From Dastarcus helophoroides (taxonomy: Eukaryota > Arthropoda > Insecta > Coleoptera > Bothrideridae), in NCBI GenBank assembly GCA_028583605.1, contig CM053333.1, forward strand, positions 33,067,051 through 33,131,050: a stretch of 64,000 nt of DNA, in the 5' to 3' direction. The translations under genes were made by a program, and so were the position numbers. The notes under the pieces are model-generated. The model saw only the letters and a list, made by a program, of their open reading frames with translations, had not been told where the DNA came from and made no database searches. Shown piece by piece: positions 22,875-33,599 of this stretch. Every line of letters starts with the position of its first letter. The stretch's first letter is position 1.

Positions 22875-24645
22875 CAGGGTGTTACAAAAGTCCGGGCCGC
22901 TACTTCAGGAGCATATTCTACACATTAAAATATGAAAAATGTTGAAATACATTTTTTTCTTTAAATTGCCTCCTAACGGAGATATGACCATTTAAAGATG
23001 GCGCCCCTAAAGTGTTTTTTTTACTACAAAAAGTTAACGGTTAGTAGCAAAGTCATGAAATTGGGCAAGCAGTTAAAGAATTGGATTAGGCATATTCTCA
23101 CGTAACATATTTTTTAAATAAGCAGTAGCGTGGTGTGTAGGGGGTTGCCCGCGATTATTTTTTGCCGTAACTTTTTTGTATTGCAATATTTCGACACAAA
23201 AGTGCCATAATCGTAAAAAGTAACATTTTTTATACAAAAAAGATACTCCTTCTCAAAGTCGCTAAAAGTAACCGTTTCCGAGAAAAAAGCATTTAAACAA
23301 AATTGTTGCATTTATTAGAATTCGTTTTGCAAATTTCTATTTTATCCACTACTAACTGCATTGATATAAAAATAGTATAAAATTAAGAAAAAAAAAATCA
23401 AAGCAAGTGTTCGAAATTACTGCCCCCTGCAGCAATACATTGCTCGGCTCGTCTTCTAAGGGAACTCCTTACTCTTTCGCAAATGCCTGGTGTATTGTGA
23501 ATCTGGTTGAACCCATTTTCAATTCGTTCACGAAGATCATTGATATTGTCAACTGGTGTGGAGTAGACGATCTGCTTTAGATGTCCCCATAAGTAGAAAT
23601 TGAGTGGGTTGAGGTCAGGAGACCTAGCTGGCCATGGTATCGGACCTCCTCGACCTATCCATCGTTGATGATAGTTGTTATTCAAAAATTCCCTAGCAAC
23701 TGCACTAAAATGGGCAGGTGCCCCATCGTGCATTAACCACATTCGCTGTCTTGTTATGAGTGGAACATTTTCAAGTAACACGGGTAACTCTGTTTGCAAA
23801 AAATGTCTATATGATGCTCCTGTTAACCTATGAGGTAAAAAAAATGGTCCAATTATAGAGTCCCCTATTATTCCTCCCCAAATATTAAGCGAAAAATGTT
23901 GCTGATGTCTCGACTGAATAACTGCATTGGGATTTTCAACTTGCCACTGATGCATGTTGTGAAAGTTAAGTATCCCGTTTCTGGTAAAACCCGCTTCGTC
24001 CGTAAATAATATGAGCGATGGAAAGTTCTCATTTTCAGCGATCTTATGCAATAGCCAGTTGCAAAATTCTATTCTTGGAGGATAATCAGCAGCAAGTAAC
24101 CCTTGCACTCTTTGAAAATGATAGGGGTAAAATTGGTAAAATTTCAAAATTCGCCAGATAGTTACGTGATTTACTCCTTCGGCTAAAGCAAGTTGTCTAG
24201 TGCTGACACATGGATCTTCTTCAACTCGCTGAAGCACACGCTCCTCTAAATTAGCAACTTCTGCGTTTGGCCTTCCAACACGTTCGCCTTTGAAAACAAA
24301 ATTTCCTGTTTCACATAAACGAGCATGAATTTTCTGGAACAATTTTTCTCCTGGTAGGTGTCTATTAGGAAAACGTTCAGCATAAAGCCGTCTTGCTTCA
24401 GCACGATTACAATTTGCAAGCCCGTACATTAAATGCATATCGGCCATTTCTTGATTTGAATAGTCCATTTTATCAAAATAATGAAAAGTTAAAAAACTAC
24501 TACACTTACTATTGACAACAAAAACTGCTAAAGTTTACAGCTTACGACCAAATCTTATCAGTGACACAACGTCAATCTCTGGCAGATATTGTCAAGTACA
24601 ATTGTTTTCTCCTGAAGTAGCGGCCCGGACTTTTGTAACACCCTG
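22875..24645 (-). mobile_element. Tc1/mariner-superfamily transposon with intact transposase
   Basis: The ends are CAGGGTGTTACAAAAGTCC on the left and its inverse at 24608-24645, each next to TA (22873-22874 and 24646-24647), the standard target of this superfamily. The inverted repeats match over about 37 bases. The transposase reads from the right end. The left subterminal ~425 bases (22875-23300) are repeated in inverse at 24740-25158, outside the inner right end, so a second terminus lies further out. Confidence 0.85.
23398..24468 (-). CDS. Tc1/mariner-type transposase, DUF4817-like N-terminus
   Basis: This is an uninterrupted 356-residue frame from ATG at 24468. It would bind the element ends and catalyse cut-and-paste transposition in the nucleus. 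Residues 1-60 look like the DUF4817 helical domain of arthropod transposases (EMADMHLMYGLANCNRAEA, RLYAERFPNRHLPGEKLF). A second helix-turn-helix follows (VSTRQLALAEGVNHVTIWRI). The catalytic residues are Asp in LILFTDEAGF, Asp in WLMHDGAPAH and Asp in RSPDLNPLNFYLWG. The third is Asp, not Glu, with 36 residues between the second and third. The PDLNP...WG motif is typical of mariner relatives. The length is normal for the superfamily. No stop or frameshift is present, so it may be active or recently so. Confidence 0.92.
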   Translation of the reverse strand: MDYSNQEMADMHLMYGLANCNRAEARRLYAERFPNRHLPGEKLFQKIHARLCETGNFVFKGERVGRPNAEVANLEERVLQRVEEDPCVSTRQLALAEGVNHVTIWRILKFYQFYPYHFQRVQGLLAADYPPRIEFCNWLLHKIAENENFPSLILFTDEAGFTRNGILNFHNMHQWQVENPNAVIQSRHQQHFSLNIWGGIIGDSIIGPFFLPHRLTGASYRHFLQTELPVLLENVPLITRQRMWLMHDGAPAHFSAVAREFLNNNYHQRWIGRGGPIPWPARSPDLNPLNFYLWGHLKQIVYSTPVDNINDLRERIENGFNQIHNTPGICERVRSSLRRRAEQCIAAGGSNFEHLL

Positions 24646-25158
24646 TATAATTTTTAAGTGTTTCAATCAGTTTGCATGACCAACTTATTTTTTCTTATAC
24701 AAATTAGTTAGAATTTCGAAGACGGGATAGGATTATTTAAACGCCTTTTTCTCGGAAACGGTTACTTTTAGCGACTTTGAGAAAGAGTACCTTTTTTGTA
24801 TAAAAAAGGTTGCTTTTTACGATTATGGCACTTTTGTGTCGAAATATTGCAATACAAAAAAGTTACGGTAAAAAATAATCGCGGGCAACCCCCTACAAAC
24901 CACGCTACTGCTTATTTAAAAAATATGTTACATGAGAATATGCCTTATCCAATTCTTTAACTGCTTGCCCAATTTCATTACTTTGCTACTAACCGTTAAC
25001 TTTTTGTAGTAAAAAAACCACTTTAGGGGCGCCATCTTTAAATGGTCATATCTCCGTTAGGAGGCAATTTAAAGAAAAAAATGCATTTCAACATTTTTCA
25101 TATTTTAATGTGTAGAATATGCTCCTGAAGTAGCGGCCCGGACTTTTGTAACACCCTG
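24646..25158. repeat. Extra inverted copy of the transposon left arm
   Basis: 24740-25158 is the inverse of 22875-23300 at high identity. Shared blocks include GCGGGCAACCCCCTAC, TAACCGTTAACTTTTTGTAG and TGGTCATATCTCCGTTAGG. It ends in a second CACCCTG next to TA (25159-25160). The full 22875-25158 interval therefore has ~420-bp inverted arms plus an inner short end at 24608-24645. Confidence 0.85.
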
Positions 25159-25160
25159 TA

Positions 25161-25975
25161 TATGTATGACCTTAAAGTGCGGTTTTAAGTGAGAATTTCT
25201 TAGGATTCGCGTCAGAGTTTAAGGCTTAAATTTTAGCGGTTCATTCCCTCATAGCGGCCTATGTGAAGAAAATATAATTTCCCGCGAGAATGATTTGGAA
25301 ACACTGGAATATGAGTCTACTTTAAATTCCTTTCTACAGCTTGTGCTCCTTTGAAATACGTATGATATCTTTAAATTCCTTTGTGAGCTTTTTGGACATA
25401 TTTTATGGTGGTTAAGGCATTTTCCTGTTTTATCCTCTTAATGCAATTCTTGCAGCTTTGCACGGGGAGAAGGCAATAAATAAATCACTCTGAGTATTTA
25501 TTGTTCGACGACAAGTCCCAATTTAAAAGCAATTTCATTAAATACGGGAGCAGAACGGTGAAAATTAACGTTTTATGTGAAATGTGTATTGAATTTTATG
25601 TTTTATTGGCCATATCTTTGTGCGCGACAAAATTAGATCAATACGGTGTATGGTTATGCAGAACACTTCCAACAATTTTGGCCGAAAATAGCCGGAATTG
25701 ATACGCCAAAGTTAACCCTTGCAGCCAAATATTCGTGAAATAATTTGAAAACCACGCAACCTGCAAATAACTATATACCACCCTTATTTAATTAAGGTTA
25801 GCTGCATTAGGTACCTTCACGAGAAATTATATTTAGATAACGAAGAATCAAAAATTGATGGTTGGTTAATACTTGGGCGAATCCATTCGAAAACAGCTCT
25901 TATTTATATAAGCGGTCTTAGTTATTATGTCGTGGAATTTAACTAGATATCCTGAAAGGTTAATAAGGACAAAAT
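25161..25975. other. Low-copy DNA, no supported gene
   Basis: A 66-codon plus-strand frame at 25501-25701 starts at a non-ATG codon and has no domain. Nothing else stands out. Confidence 0.35.
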
Positions 25976-25978
25976 TTT

Positions 25979-26120
25979 GGTCCTTGGTTATCTTAAAAAA
26001 TTGAAATACAAATCTAGTTAGTATCGCTCTGAAAATGATAGTTTGGCTATCGAAACGAGTTTGTTGTCTTTTCCAATCTCTCTTGGTTTCAGGGGACAAG
26101 ATTAGTATTTCAAGGACAGA
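25979..26120. repeat. Family S copy, degenerate
   Basis: The left side carries GGTCCTTGGTTATCTT and the right side TCTTGGTTTCAGGGGACAAG. Between them is CTGAAAATGATAG, TTTGGCTATC and GAAACGAGTTTGTTG. This is a diverged version of the hammerhead-like block of family S, in which the CTGAAGA core is mutated. Confidence 0.65.
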
Positions 26121-26340
26121 ATATCGAAAAAAAATCAATTTTTAAAATGAGGAGCAAATTAACCCATAAACTCCCTCTAAATGAACGCTCCTGGTTGGCA
26201 ACAAATTCCCTTATGTAATAAACGTTGTTTGCAGCTGTCCATGCAGCCAATTAAATGTTTATATTAAACTTGGAAAGCGTTTCCCAGCTCTATCTTTAAA
26301 ATTCGTCCTTCCCTTGAAATTTCGAATTTTGTCCTAAGGA

Positions 26341-26603
26341 AAAATGGCTGCACTTAAAATAATACTCTTGTTTTCAAGCCGAAATAAGACAAATTTTTTA
26401 GTTGCAAACCGTCATAACGATAAAATGTGGCTTTCCCCTCAATTCTGCTTGTTCAACTCTAGAGCACATCGCTAATATTTCGTTTTGAATGGTTGCTTAG
26501 ATGCATATTGTAGAACTGCATTATACACAATACCTCACTTTGCGTCGGGGTTTCGTTTTAAAAAAACACGACGCAAAGGAAATTAAGATTTTCTATAGTA
26601 AAC
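26341..26603 (+). repeat. Flanking repeat copy 2 plus pogo-like left end
   Basis: 26341-26529 repeats 16331-16518. It is followed by AATACCTCACTTTGCGTCGG, a better-preserved version of the pogo-like end seen at 16519. Only about 75 bases of that element remain before the hammerhead element begins at 26605. The rest of the transposon is missing. Confidence 0.7.
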
Positions 26604-26604
26604 T

Positions 26605-27048
26605 ACTGAGATAATAAGCCTTGTATATACGAATATATACAAGTTTATTACGATGCAATTGAAATCTAATTTCATTAGAATCTAATGAAAAATAGACTGC
26701 AATTGCAAAGTTCACGTAGATGAGGCAAAGCTTGTATCACGGGTTGCATCGCAACATCCATAGATACAAACGTCCTCGGCGTGACTTTACTTTCATCTAG
26801 TTTTGACAAATGACCAATTAAATGTTCTGTAATTAAACAGTTAAACGTGCTTAAAATTGAAAATATGCACAACCGCAACCATAGACTAGTTTCGGCCTTC
26901 CTTGGCCTCATCAGCATGGTACGGTGGTTGTACACACTTCCAATTTAAAGCCGTTAGTCAGTCGTATAGGTATCCAAGAGCGCAAACCTCCATTGGGTGA
27001 CTTGTAACTGACTTTTAACTGTTTATTACGCAAACATTTTCGCCACAT
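26605..27048 (-). mobile_element. 444-bp hammerhead-ribozyme retroelement, copy 2
   Basis: On the minus strand this has the same ends and the same 444-bp length as the copy at 21825-22268. Divergence is low; the shared 80-codon open frame differs at only a few residues. No matching target duplication was found: the left flank is AGTAAACT and the right flank GCTAATTG. One side may therefore have been rearranged, in line with the truncated pogo end on its left. Confidence 0.85.
26867..26936 (-). ncRNA. Type I hammerhead ribozyme
   Basis: This is the minus-strand copy of the ribozyme at 21937. The core CTGATGA is the inverse of 26908-26914, GAAA the inverse of 26890-26893, and the cleavage triplet GTC the inverse of 26884-26886. 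The region from stem I through stem III is identical to copy 1. The outer stem I helix is slightly longer on the 5' side (GTACAACC). Confidence 0.9.
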
Positions 27049-27076
27049 GCTAATTGAAGCATTACTCTCTGCTGAG

Positions 27077-27179
27077 ATACAAGCTTTGCCTCATCTACGT
27101 GAACTTTGCAATTGCAGTCTATTTTTCATTAGATTCTAATAAAATTAGATCTCAATTGCATCGTAATAGATTTGTATAT
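27077..27179 (+). repeat. Truncated copy of the 444-bp element, 3' part
   Basis: GATACAAGCTTTGCCTCATC through GCATCGTAATAGATTTGTATA matches the 3' third of the hammerhead element (about 22135-22237). It stops exactly where the LTR at 27180 begins. It lacks the ribozyme. Confidence 0.75.
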
Positions 27180-27456
27180 TGTTAGAAAAGAGCCGATTAT
27201 AATAGTTTCATTATTGGATGTTTGTGTTGCTGGAGCCGCCGCCGGTCGCCTGAATTGAAGAGGACAACAACGTTATCGCTGAAGCGTACTTTTGGTACCT
27301 TTTTTTGCAAGCAGATTAAAAAGTTGATGTTGTCATTCAATTCGAGGCTCTCGGATAACACGCTGCTCATATGTTATTTGGCGATATTTCATTAGTTATT
27401 GAAGCGAAATATAATTTGATATCGGTACGCGTGTATTTTCTTATATATTTCTAACA
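27180..27456 (+). repeat. 5' LTR of a Ty3/gypsy element
   Basis: The LTR begins TGTTAGAAAAG and ends TTTCTAACA, a TG...CA pair. A likely primer-binding region follows at once (TCAGAAGTCGGGATCGTAC). It resembles the TCAGAAGTGGGAT segment next to the LTR of the element at 38941-44585. No matching 3' LTR was found downstream. Confidence 0.65.
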
Positions 27457-27581
27457 TCAGAAGTCGGGATCGTACTGACGCCGCGTTTGTGGACTATTGC
27501 CCATTGTGTAGGGCATTATTTTGTGTCGATTTAATAAACAATAAACTGAACGGTTACCTGAATTTGGATTACATTTTAACC

Positions 27582-28200
27582 ATGGCATCATCCGAGAATG
27601 TGAGTGACCCGACTCAAGTGCTTGTAAGTGAATTAGTGAAAGCTTTGCAATCTCAGCGTTCCAATGAAAACGTCGACTTACCATTTTTCCGGCCCGAAGT
27701 GAACGAATCCGCCAAATGGTGATGCAAAAAGATGGTTCAAACAATGGGATCCAGAAATTCGAGTCTGGGCCACTTTTTGCAAGGACTTTCTCGAATTATT
27801 TCCTGCTAAAAGAAATTTAGGCCGTTTGTTTGATGACGCAGCAAGATTTAATAGTTCGCGCGTAAACACGTTTGAAACTTACGTTCATGAAAAACTAACC
27901 AAGTTAAAAAGTTTACGGGCGAAGTGGTCAGAAAGCGATTTAGTCGAACTCATTGTGCATGGTATTTCTGAGCTTAATGTTCGTAATGCCGCGACGAACG
28001 CCAATTGTCAAAGCGTTTCTGAACTTATTTTGTTTTTGTCATCGTTTGTAAAACCATTAGTTAAGAGTATTCAAGATATGCCTAATAAAATAGATGATAT
28101 TTCGATTCGTTAACGAAAGTTTTTCGCCGGCGAGAGACAATTAAACAGTCCGGGAAAATCGAATCAGCAATGTTTTCAGTGTGGTAAATTAGTCAGAGCA
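27582..28200 (+). pseudogene. Ty3/gypsy Gag, frame-broken
   Basis: Gag starts at ATG 27582 in a good context (ACCATGGCA) with MASSENVSDPTQVLVSELVK. It runs to a stop at 27720. A second frame carries the capsid-like part: RVNTFETYVHEKLTKLKSLR, WSESDLVELIVHGI and LFLSSFVKPLV (to 28113). This pattern is typical of Retrotrans_gag. A decayed zinc knuckle, CFQCGKLVRAGC, follows near 28165-28200, with the His position lost. At least one frameshift and several stops make it non-functional. Confidence 0.75.
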
Positions 28201-28424
28201 GGCTGTCGAGTGAAGGGATCCAGATTTCTTCCAGATGCTCCGTCATTATCGGGAAGCAACCACTTGGGTGAGTCATCCTCTCGGCAATTGTCATCTGCTG
28301 TCACCTCGCAAGGGTAAGGTGATGTATGCTCGTTCTGTGCTGAACCAGGCCATAATATTTCGAACTGTCTTGCCAAAGCTGCGGTTGACAAACGCAGAAG
28401 CATCAGTTTTTGCTCTGCATTAAG

Positions 28425-28510
28425 GCCATTTGGAGCCGCTAAAATTTGCATAGATGGACATCCATTTTGGGGACTTGTCGACACCTGCGCAGATAACGGA
28501 ACTGAAAATT
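28425..28510 (+). pseudogene. Ty3/gypsy aspartic protease remnant
   Basis: The plus-strand reading gives AKICIDGHPFWGLVDTCAD. In an active retroviral-type protease the motif would be DTGA(D/S), so the conserved Gly is replaced by Cys. Only about 30 residues are recognisable. No reverse transcriptase is found between this point and the integrase, so most of pol was deleted. Confidence 0.5.
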
Positions 28511-28569
28511 TACAATGGTACGTTCTAAGACAGAATCGTTTGGGAAATTTTGAGGATTTTCCACTACCA

Positions 28570-29634
28570 GCAATGCCATGTAGGAATTGAGAAAACTTGT
28601 GAATCAATAGCCGAACACTTCTGATTCCCTCGTATGAGAAATTTTGTAAAACGCTACAACAAACATTGTGTGGTGTGTGCAGTAAAGAAAACAAGGACAT
28701 GTCCCTTACAAGGATTTATAAATCTCATAGAAAAACCCACTGATCCCTTCGATACATTGCATATGGATTGTCTAGGGCCCCTTCCTCTTTCATCTGATGG
28801 TCACGAGCACATACTGGTAATAGTAGATGCATTTACCAAATATTGCATTCTTTTGCCCATGAAGTCGGTCACAACTTCCGAGACTCGTGAGAAGCTTCAA
28901 AATGTATAAGCCTTGTTCGGTACACCGAAAAGAATAATTATGGATGCTGGGACATCTTTCAAAACACGACATTTCCGAAATATTTGAGTGAGTGGAAAAT
29001 TGAGTATCATTTCGTCACGCCGGATATACACCGTGGTAATGGCCAGGCTGAGAGATACATGAGAACGATAAGAAATCTTTTGAGAATCGAGACAAGAGTT
29101 CAGTCAGAATGGCCAAGTGGACTATGGAAGATTCAGTTAGTTCTGAATACGACAATACAAAAATCTACACAAGCTGCACCTTTGCAACTTTTGTTAGGAA
29201 TCAAGAGCTCGATGCCTTTAATTCAAGCTCTATTGAAGACAGTTAGTTTGAATATGAATCCAGTACGCAGCCGAAAGTTAGACAGGCAGCATGTAGCTGA
29301 GAGGTTATCATCAGCGCCTAGTCTAGAAGGCGTTAATCGGAAGCGAAGGGATACTGTCAGTTACTCTGTTGGCGACTTTGTGCTGATGCACAGAGATTCC
29401 CAAATGCACATAAGCAAGAGCGATTATGAGTTCTTAGGCCCTTACGAAATTGTTAAATGTTTGGCGCAAAGCCGTTATGAGATTAAAAAGGTTGGAACAA
29501 ATGTAGTCACCAAAGCCGCTAAGGAGCAGTTAAGGCCGTCACAGTGGTCACTAACTTGTGATATGAAGAATATTTTAGAGTTTCTGGAAGAGGACAATGA
29601 TGTAACTCAGAATGTATTAGGTGAGTTACAATGA
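28570..29634 (+). pseudogene. Ty3/gypsy integrase, broken
   Basis: This is the integrase part of pol. The N-terminal zinc-binding end is seen as YNKHCVVCAVKKTR. The core begins FDTLHMDCLGPLPL (first Asp) and continues IIMDAGTSFKTRHF (second Asp). After a frameshift near 28975 the frame to 29634 holds HRGNGQAERYMRTIRN, with the catalytic Glu retained. It ends with a GPY/F-type C-terminal module (GDFVLMHR, FLGPYEIVKCL, YEIKKVG). Stops lie at 28907 and near 28983. Reverse transcriptase and RNase H are missing upstream. It cannot be functional. Confidence 0.85.
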
Positions 29635-29636
29635 TG

Positions 29637-29975
29637 AAAATCTTTGTTTGTTTATTTGGTCTCTGTCCCGATAGTGGTAGAGCCAAGTGGATGGCTGCGG
29701 TCTCCACGATGTTTTTTTTATGTAATTGTTTGTTTATTTGGTCTCTGTCCCGATAGTGCTAGAGCCAAGTGGATGGCTGCGGTCTCCACGATGTTTTTTT
29801 TTATGCAATTGTTTATTTATTTGGTCTCTATCCCGATAGTGGTAGAGCCAAGTGGATGGCTGCGGTCTCCACGATGTTTTTTTTTATGCAATTGTTTGTT
29901 TATTTGGTCTCTGTCCCGATAGTGGTAGAGCCAAGTGGATGGCTGCGGTCTCCACGATGTTTTTTTTTATGCAAC
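29637..29975 (+). repeat. ~84-bp minisatellite, four copies
   Basis: Tandem units contain TTTATTTGGTCTCTGTCCCG, ATAGTGGTAGAGCCAAGTGG and CTGCGGTCTCCACGATG. There are four near-identical copies, directly after the integrase stop. Because the period is close to a multiple of three, long open frames run through it; they are not independent genes. Confidence 0.9.
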
Positions 29976-30245
29976 TTTACAACTTAATTTACACATTTTC
30001 TGATACCTCGGTGAAATAGCGTTGGGTCGCTTGTCTCTCTTTGACTGGAGCAGTCTGGAGAAAATGAATATTTAGGCGACTTTTGCTTGAAATTTCGTTT
30101 CTTTTTCAAAATTCGCAATTTTTTACAAATTTTGATTAAATTTGAGCGTTATTGAGAAATTTCGAATTTTAAATATAAATTTCGACCTATTTTTAAAAAT
30201 TTTGATATTTTTTTCAAGATATGGTTTAGTTTATTCTAATTTTTG

Positions 30246-30380
30246 TCAACTGTCATGAGGTGACGTTTTAAATAAATTTAAATATCACGTAGTTATATTT
30301 CAGAAACTATTTATTGTCAACAAACAATAAAAAATTTAAATATTACCAAACTGGTCCGAAGAAATGTTAAATAAAATTAA
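30246..30380 (+). repeat. FB1 repeat copy
   Basis: It contains CAACTGTCATGAGGTGACGT, TATCACGTAGTTATATTTC and GGTCCGAAGAAATG, matching the FB1 family at 1838-2165 and 45484-45668. Single arm only. Confidence 0.7.
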
Positions 30381-30439
30381 AAAACATTGGATTCGTTTCT
30401 CAAAATTTGGATCTCTTTCTTGAAATTTCGATCGTTTTC

Positions 30440-32870
30440 TCATAATTTCCTATTTTTTAGAAATTAGTCGTTTCTATTTTACAACACTTACAACACACAT
30501 ACACTTACAATTTGCTAACAATTAAAATATTATTCTTAAAATTTGTCTTAATTTCGATTTTTTCCCATTAAATTAGCTTTTTCCCTAAAATTTCGAAATT
30601 ATTCTCAAAATTTGTCTTCTTTGGAAACTTCGACTTTATCCTAAATTCCTATCCTTTATATTCCTGGGAACTCAACTTTCTCCTCAAAATTCGTCTTTTG
30701 TTCAAAATTTGGAGTTTTTTTTTCAAAATTTGTTTTTTTCATAAGCAACTGTTCTTCAAATTTGAATAGTTTTTCCAAATTTTGGGTTTCTTTACGTAGT
30801 TTGCATTTTTTCCCGAAATTTTCATTTTCTGAGATTTCGAATTTTAAATATAAGTTTCGACTTTTTCCTACATATTTCGATCTTTTTTTCGAAATTTGGA
30901 TTTGTTTCCCGAAATTCGGATCTTTTTCTTGAATGATCTTTTCCTCAAAATTTCGTATTTTTTGGAAATTAGTCTTCTTTATTTTTTGTTTTATTTATTT
31001 ACCAGGATAATGAAATTAATACACTTACAATTTGATAAACATTAAAATATTATTCTCAAAATTTGTCTTCATTTCGATTTTTTCCCAATAAATTAGCCTT
31101 TTCCTTAAAATTTCAAAATTATTCTCAAAATCTGTCTTCTTTGGAAACTTAGACTTTCTCCTAAATTTCTATCTTTTATATTCCTGGGAACTCAACTTTC
31201 TCCTCAAAATTCGTCTTTTTTTTCAAATTTGGAGTTTTTTTTCAAAATTTGTTTTTTTCATAAGCAACTGTTCTTCAAATTTGAATAGTTTTTCCTAATT
31301 TTGGGTTTCTTTGCGTAGTTTGCATTTTTCCCGAAATTTTCATTTTCTGAGGTTTCGAATTTTAAATATAAGTTTCGATTTTTTCCTAAATATTTCGATC
31401 TTTTTTTTGAAATTTGGATTTGTTTCCCGAAATTCGGATCTTTTTCTTAAATGATCTTTTCCTCAAAATTTCGTATTTTTTGGAAATTAGTCTTCTTTAT
31501 TTTTTGTTTTATTTATTTACCAGGATAATGAAATTAAATCACTTACAATTTGCTAAACATTAAAATATTATTCTCAAAATTTGTCTTCATTTCGATTTTT
31601 TCCCATTAAATTAGCCTTTTCCTTAAAATTTCAAAATTATTCTCAAAATCTGTCTTCTTTGGAAACTTAGACTTTATCCCAAATTTCTATCCTTTATATT
31701 CCTGGGAACTCAACTTTCTCCTCAAAATTCGTCTTTTTTTTCAAATTTGGAGTTTTTTTTTCAAAATTTGTTTTTTTTAAGCGACTATTCTTCAAATTTG
31801 AATAGTTTTTCCAAATTTCTTTGCGTAGTGTGCATTTTTTCCCAAAATTTTCATTCTTCAAATTTGAATAGTTTTTCCAAATTTCTTTGCGTAGTGTGCA
31901 TTTTTTCCCAAAATTTTCATTTTCTGAGATTTCGAATTTTAAATATAAGTTTCGACTTTTTCCTAGATATTTCGATCTTTTTTTCGAAATTTGGATTTGT
32001 TTCCCTTAATCCAGATCTTTTTCTTGAATGAACTTTTCCTCAAAATTTCGTATTTTTTGGAAATTAGTTTTTTTTATTTCTTGTTTTATTTATTTATCAG
32101 GATAATGAAATGAATACACTTACAATTTACTAAACATTAAAATATTATTCTCAAAATTTGTCTTAGTTTCGATTTTTTCCCATTAAATTAGCCTTTTCCT
32201 TAAAATTTCGAAATTATTCTCAAAATCTGTCTTCTTTGGAAACTTAGACTTTGTCCTAAATTTCTATCCTTTATATTCCTGGGAACTCAATTTTCTCCTC
32301 AAAATTCGTCTTTTTTTCAAATTTGGAGTTTTTTTTCAAAATTTGTTTTTTTCATAAGCGACTATTCGTCAAATTTGAATAGCTTTTCCAAATTTTGGGT
32401 TTCTTTGCGTAGTTTGCATTTTATACCGAAATTTTCATTTTCTGAGATTTCGAGTTTTAAATATGTTTCAACTTTTTCCTAGATATTTCGATCTTTTTTT
32501 CGAAATTTGGATTTGTTTCCCTTAGTCCAGATCTTTTTCTTGAATGAACTTTTCCTCAAAATTTCGTATTTTTTGGAAATTAGTCTTCTTTATTTTTTGT
32601 TTTATTTATTTACCAGGATAATGAAATTAATACACTTACAATTTGATAAACATTAAAATATTATTCTCAAAATTTGTCTTTATTTCGATTTTTTCCCATT
32701 AAATTAGCCTTTTCCTTAAAATTTCAAAATTATTCTCAAAATCTGTCTTCTTTGGAAACTTAGACTTTATCCTAAATTCCTATTCTTTATATGCCTGGGA
32801 ACTCAACTTTCTCCTTAAAATTCGTCGTTTTTTCAAAATTTGGAGTTCTTTTTTAAAAAATTTGTTCTTT
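30440..32870. repeat. T-rich satellite, ~518-bp units
   Basis: The block ACCAGGATAATGAAAT starts at 31001, 31519, about 32096 and 32612 (spacings 518, 577, 516). Other constant blocks are CTGTCTTCTTTGGAAACTTA, TATATTCCTGGGAACTCAA and AAATTAGCCTTTTCC. The longer unit contains an extra ~60-bp duplication at about 31790-31920. A diverged first unit starts near 30460. Similarity between units is high. Confidence 0.85.
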
Positions 32871-32873
32871 TGC

Positions 32874-32951
32874 TCACGTTAGAGCAACCTTTGTTGTGTT
32901 TTTAATCTCTCTTGGTTTCAGGGGACAACATTTGTATTTCAATTTTTGAGA
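32874..32951 (+). repeat. Family S 3' fragment
   Basis: It reads GTTAGAGCAACCTTTGTTGT, then CTCTCTTGGTTTCAGGGGAC and ATTTGTATTTCAATTTTTGA. It starts just after the hammerhead-like block, which is absent here. Confidence 0.8.
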
Positions 32952-33451
32952 CAATCTGTACATTTAAAATTCAGAATCTTTTGTCGCTTGGATCGGAGTT
33001 ATCTACAAGGAGGGTAGTTATCGATAAATATCTCACAGGCAGAGTTCCCCTCTCGACAAATGTACTTTTTAAGGCAGCATTCGTATTACGACAGTTAATC
33101 CAGGCGTTCAAGCTAATTAAGCGCTGACAGAATTCCCTATTCCCGCTAATTGCTCCTGAAATTAGAGACGGATGAAAAACGTCATAGGTAAAATATGTCT
33201 AACCTTGCCCGGCTTAATATTGCCTAAAATCACAGAAGTGGACACATGGGCATGATTTATGCCCACTTGAATCTCGTCAGATGATTTCGCTGCTAAAATA
33301 CAAGGGGGAACGCGTAACGTCAGCAGAAAAATTCCATTTTTGATGTCATCATTTCACTTTCTACAGTATATTGTCTGCCAAAGCAAGCTTATTATAAATT
33401 GTGAAAAAGTAACGAATTTGAAAATGTTGAAATCGATTCTGACACCAGTAA

Positions 33452-33592
33452 CAACTCTAAAGTAGAAATTTTGACTCAGGATCGAAATTTTGACTCAGAG
33501 TCGAAGTTTTGACCCAGAGACGAAATCAAAATTTTGTCTTTGAGTCAAAATGTCTACTCTGGAGTTATTACTGGTGTCAGAATCGATTTAAA
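33452..33592. repeat. Hairpin between inverted and forward satellite
   Basis: CACCAGTAACAACTCTAAAG (33443-33462) faces its near-inverse around 33550-33575 (CTCTGGAGTTATTACTGGTG). The loop holds repeated GACTCAG(A/G)-type blocks. It marks the point where the satellite changes orientation. Confidence 0.65.
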
Positions 33593-33599
33593 CATTTTC

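Noticed and set aside
25501..25701. 66-codon host gene candidate
   Set aside because: Non-ATG start, no domain, no splice or promoter evidence.
27826..28113. Possible independent small gene
   Set aside because: It is the continuation of Gag in another frame, recognised by the capsid-like pattern, not a separate gene.
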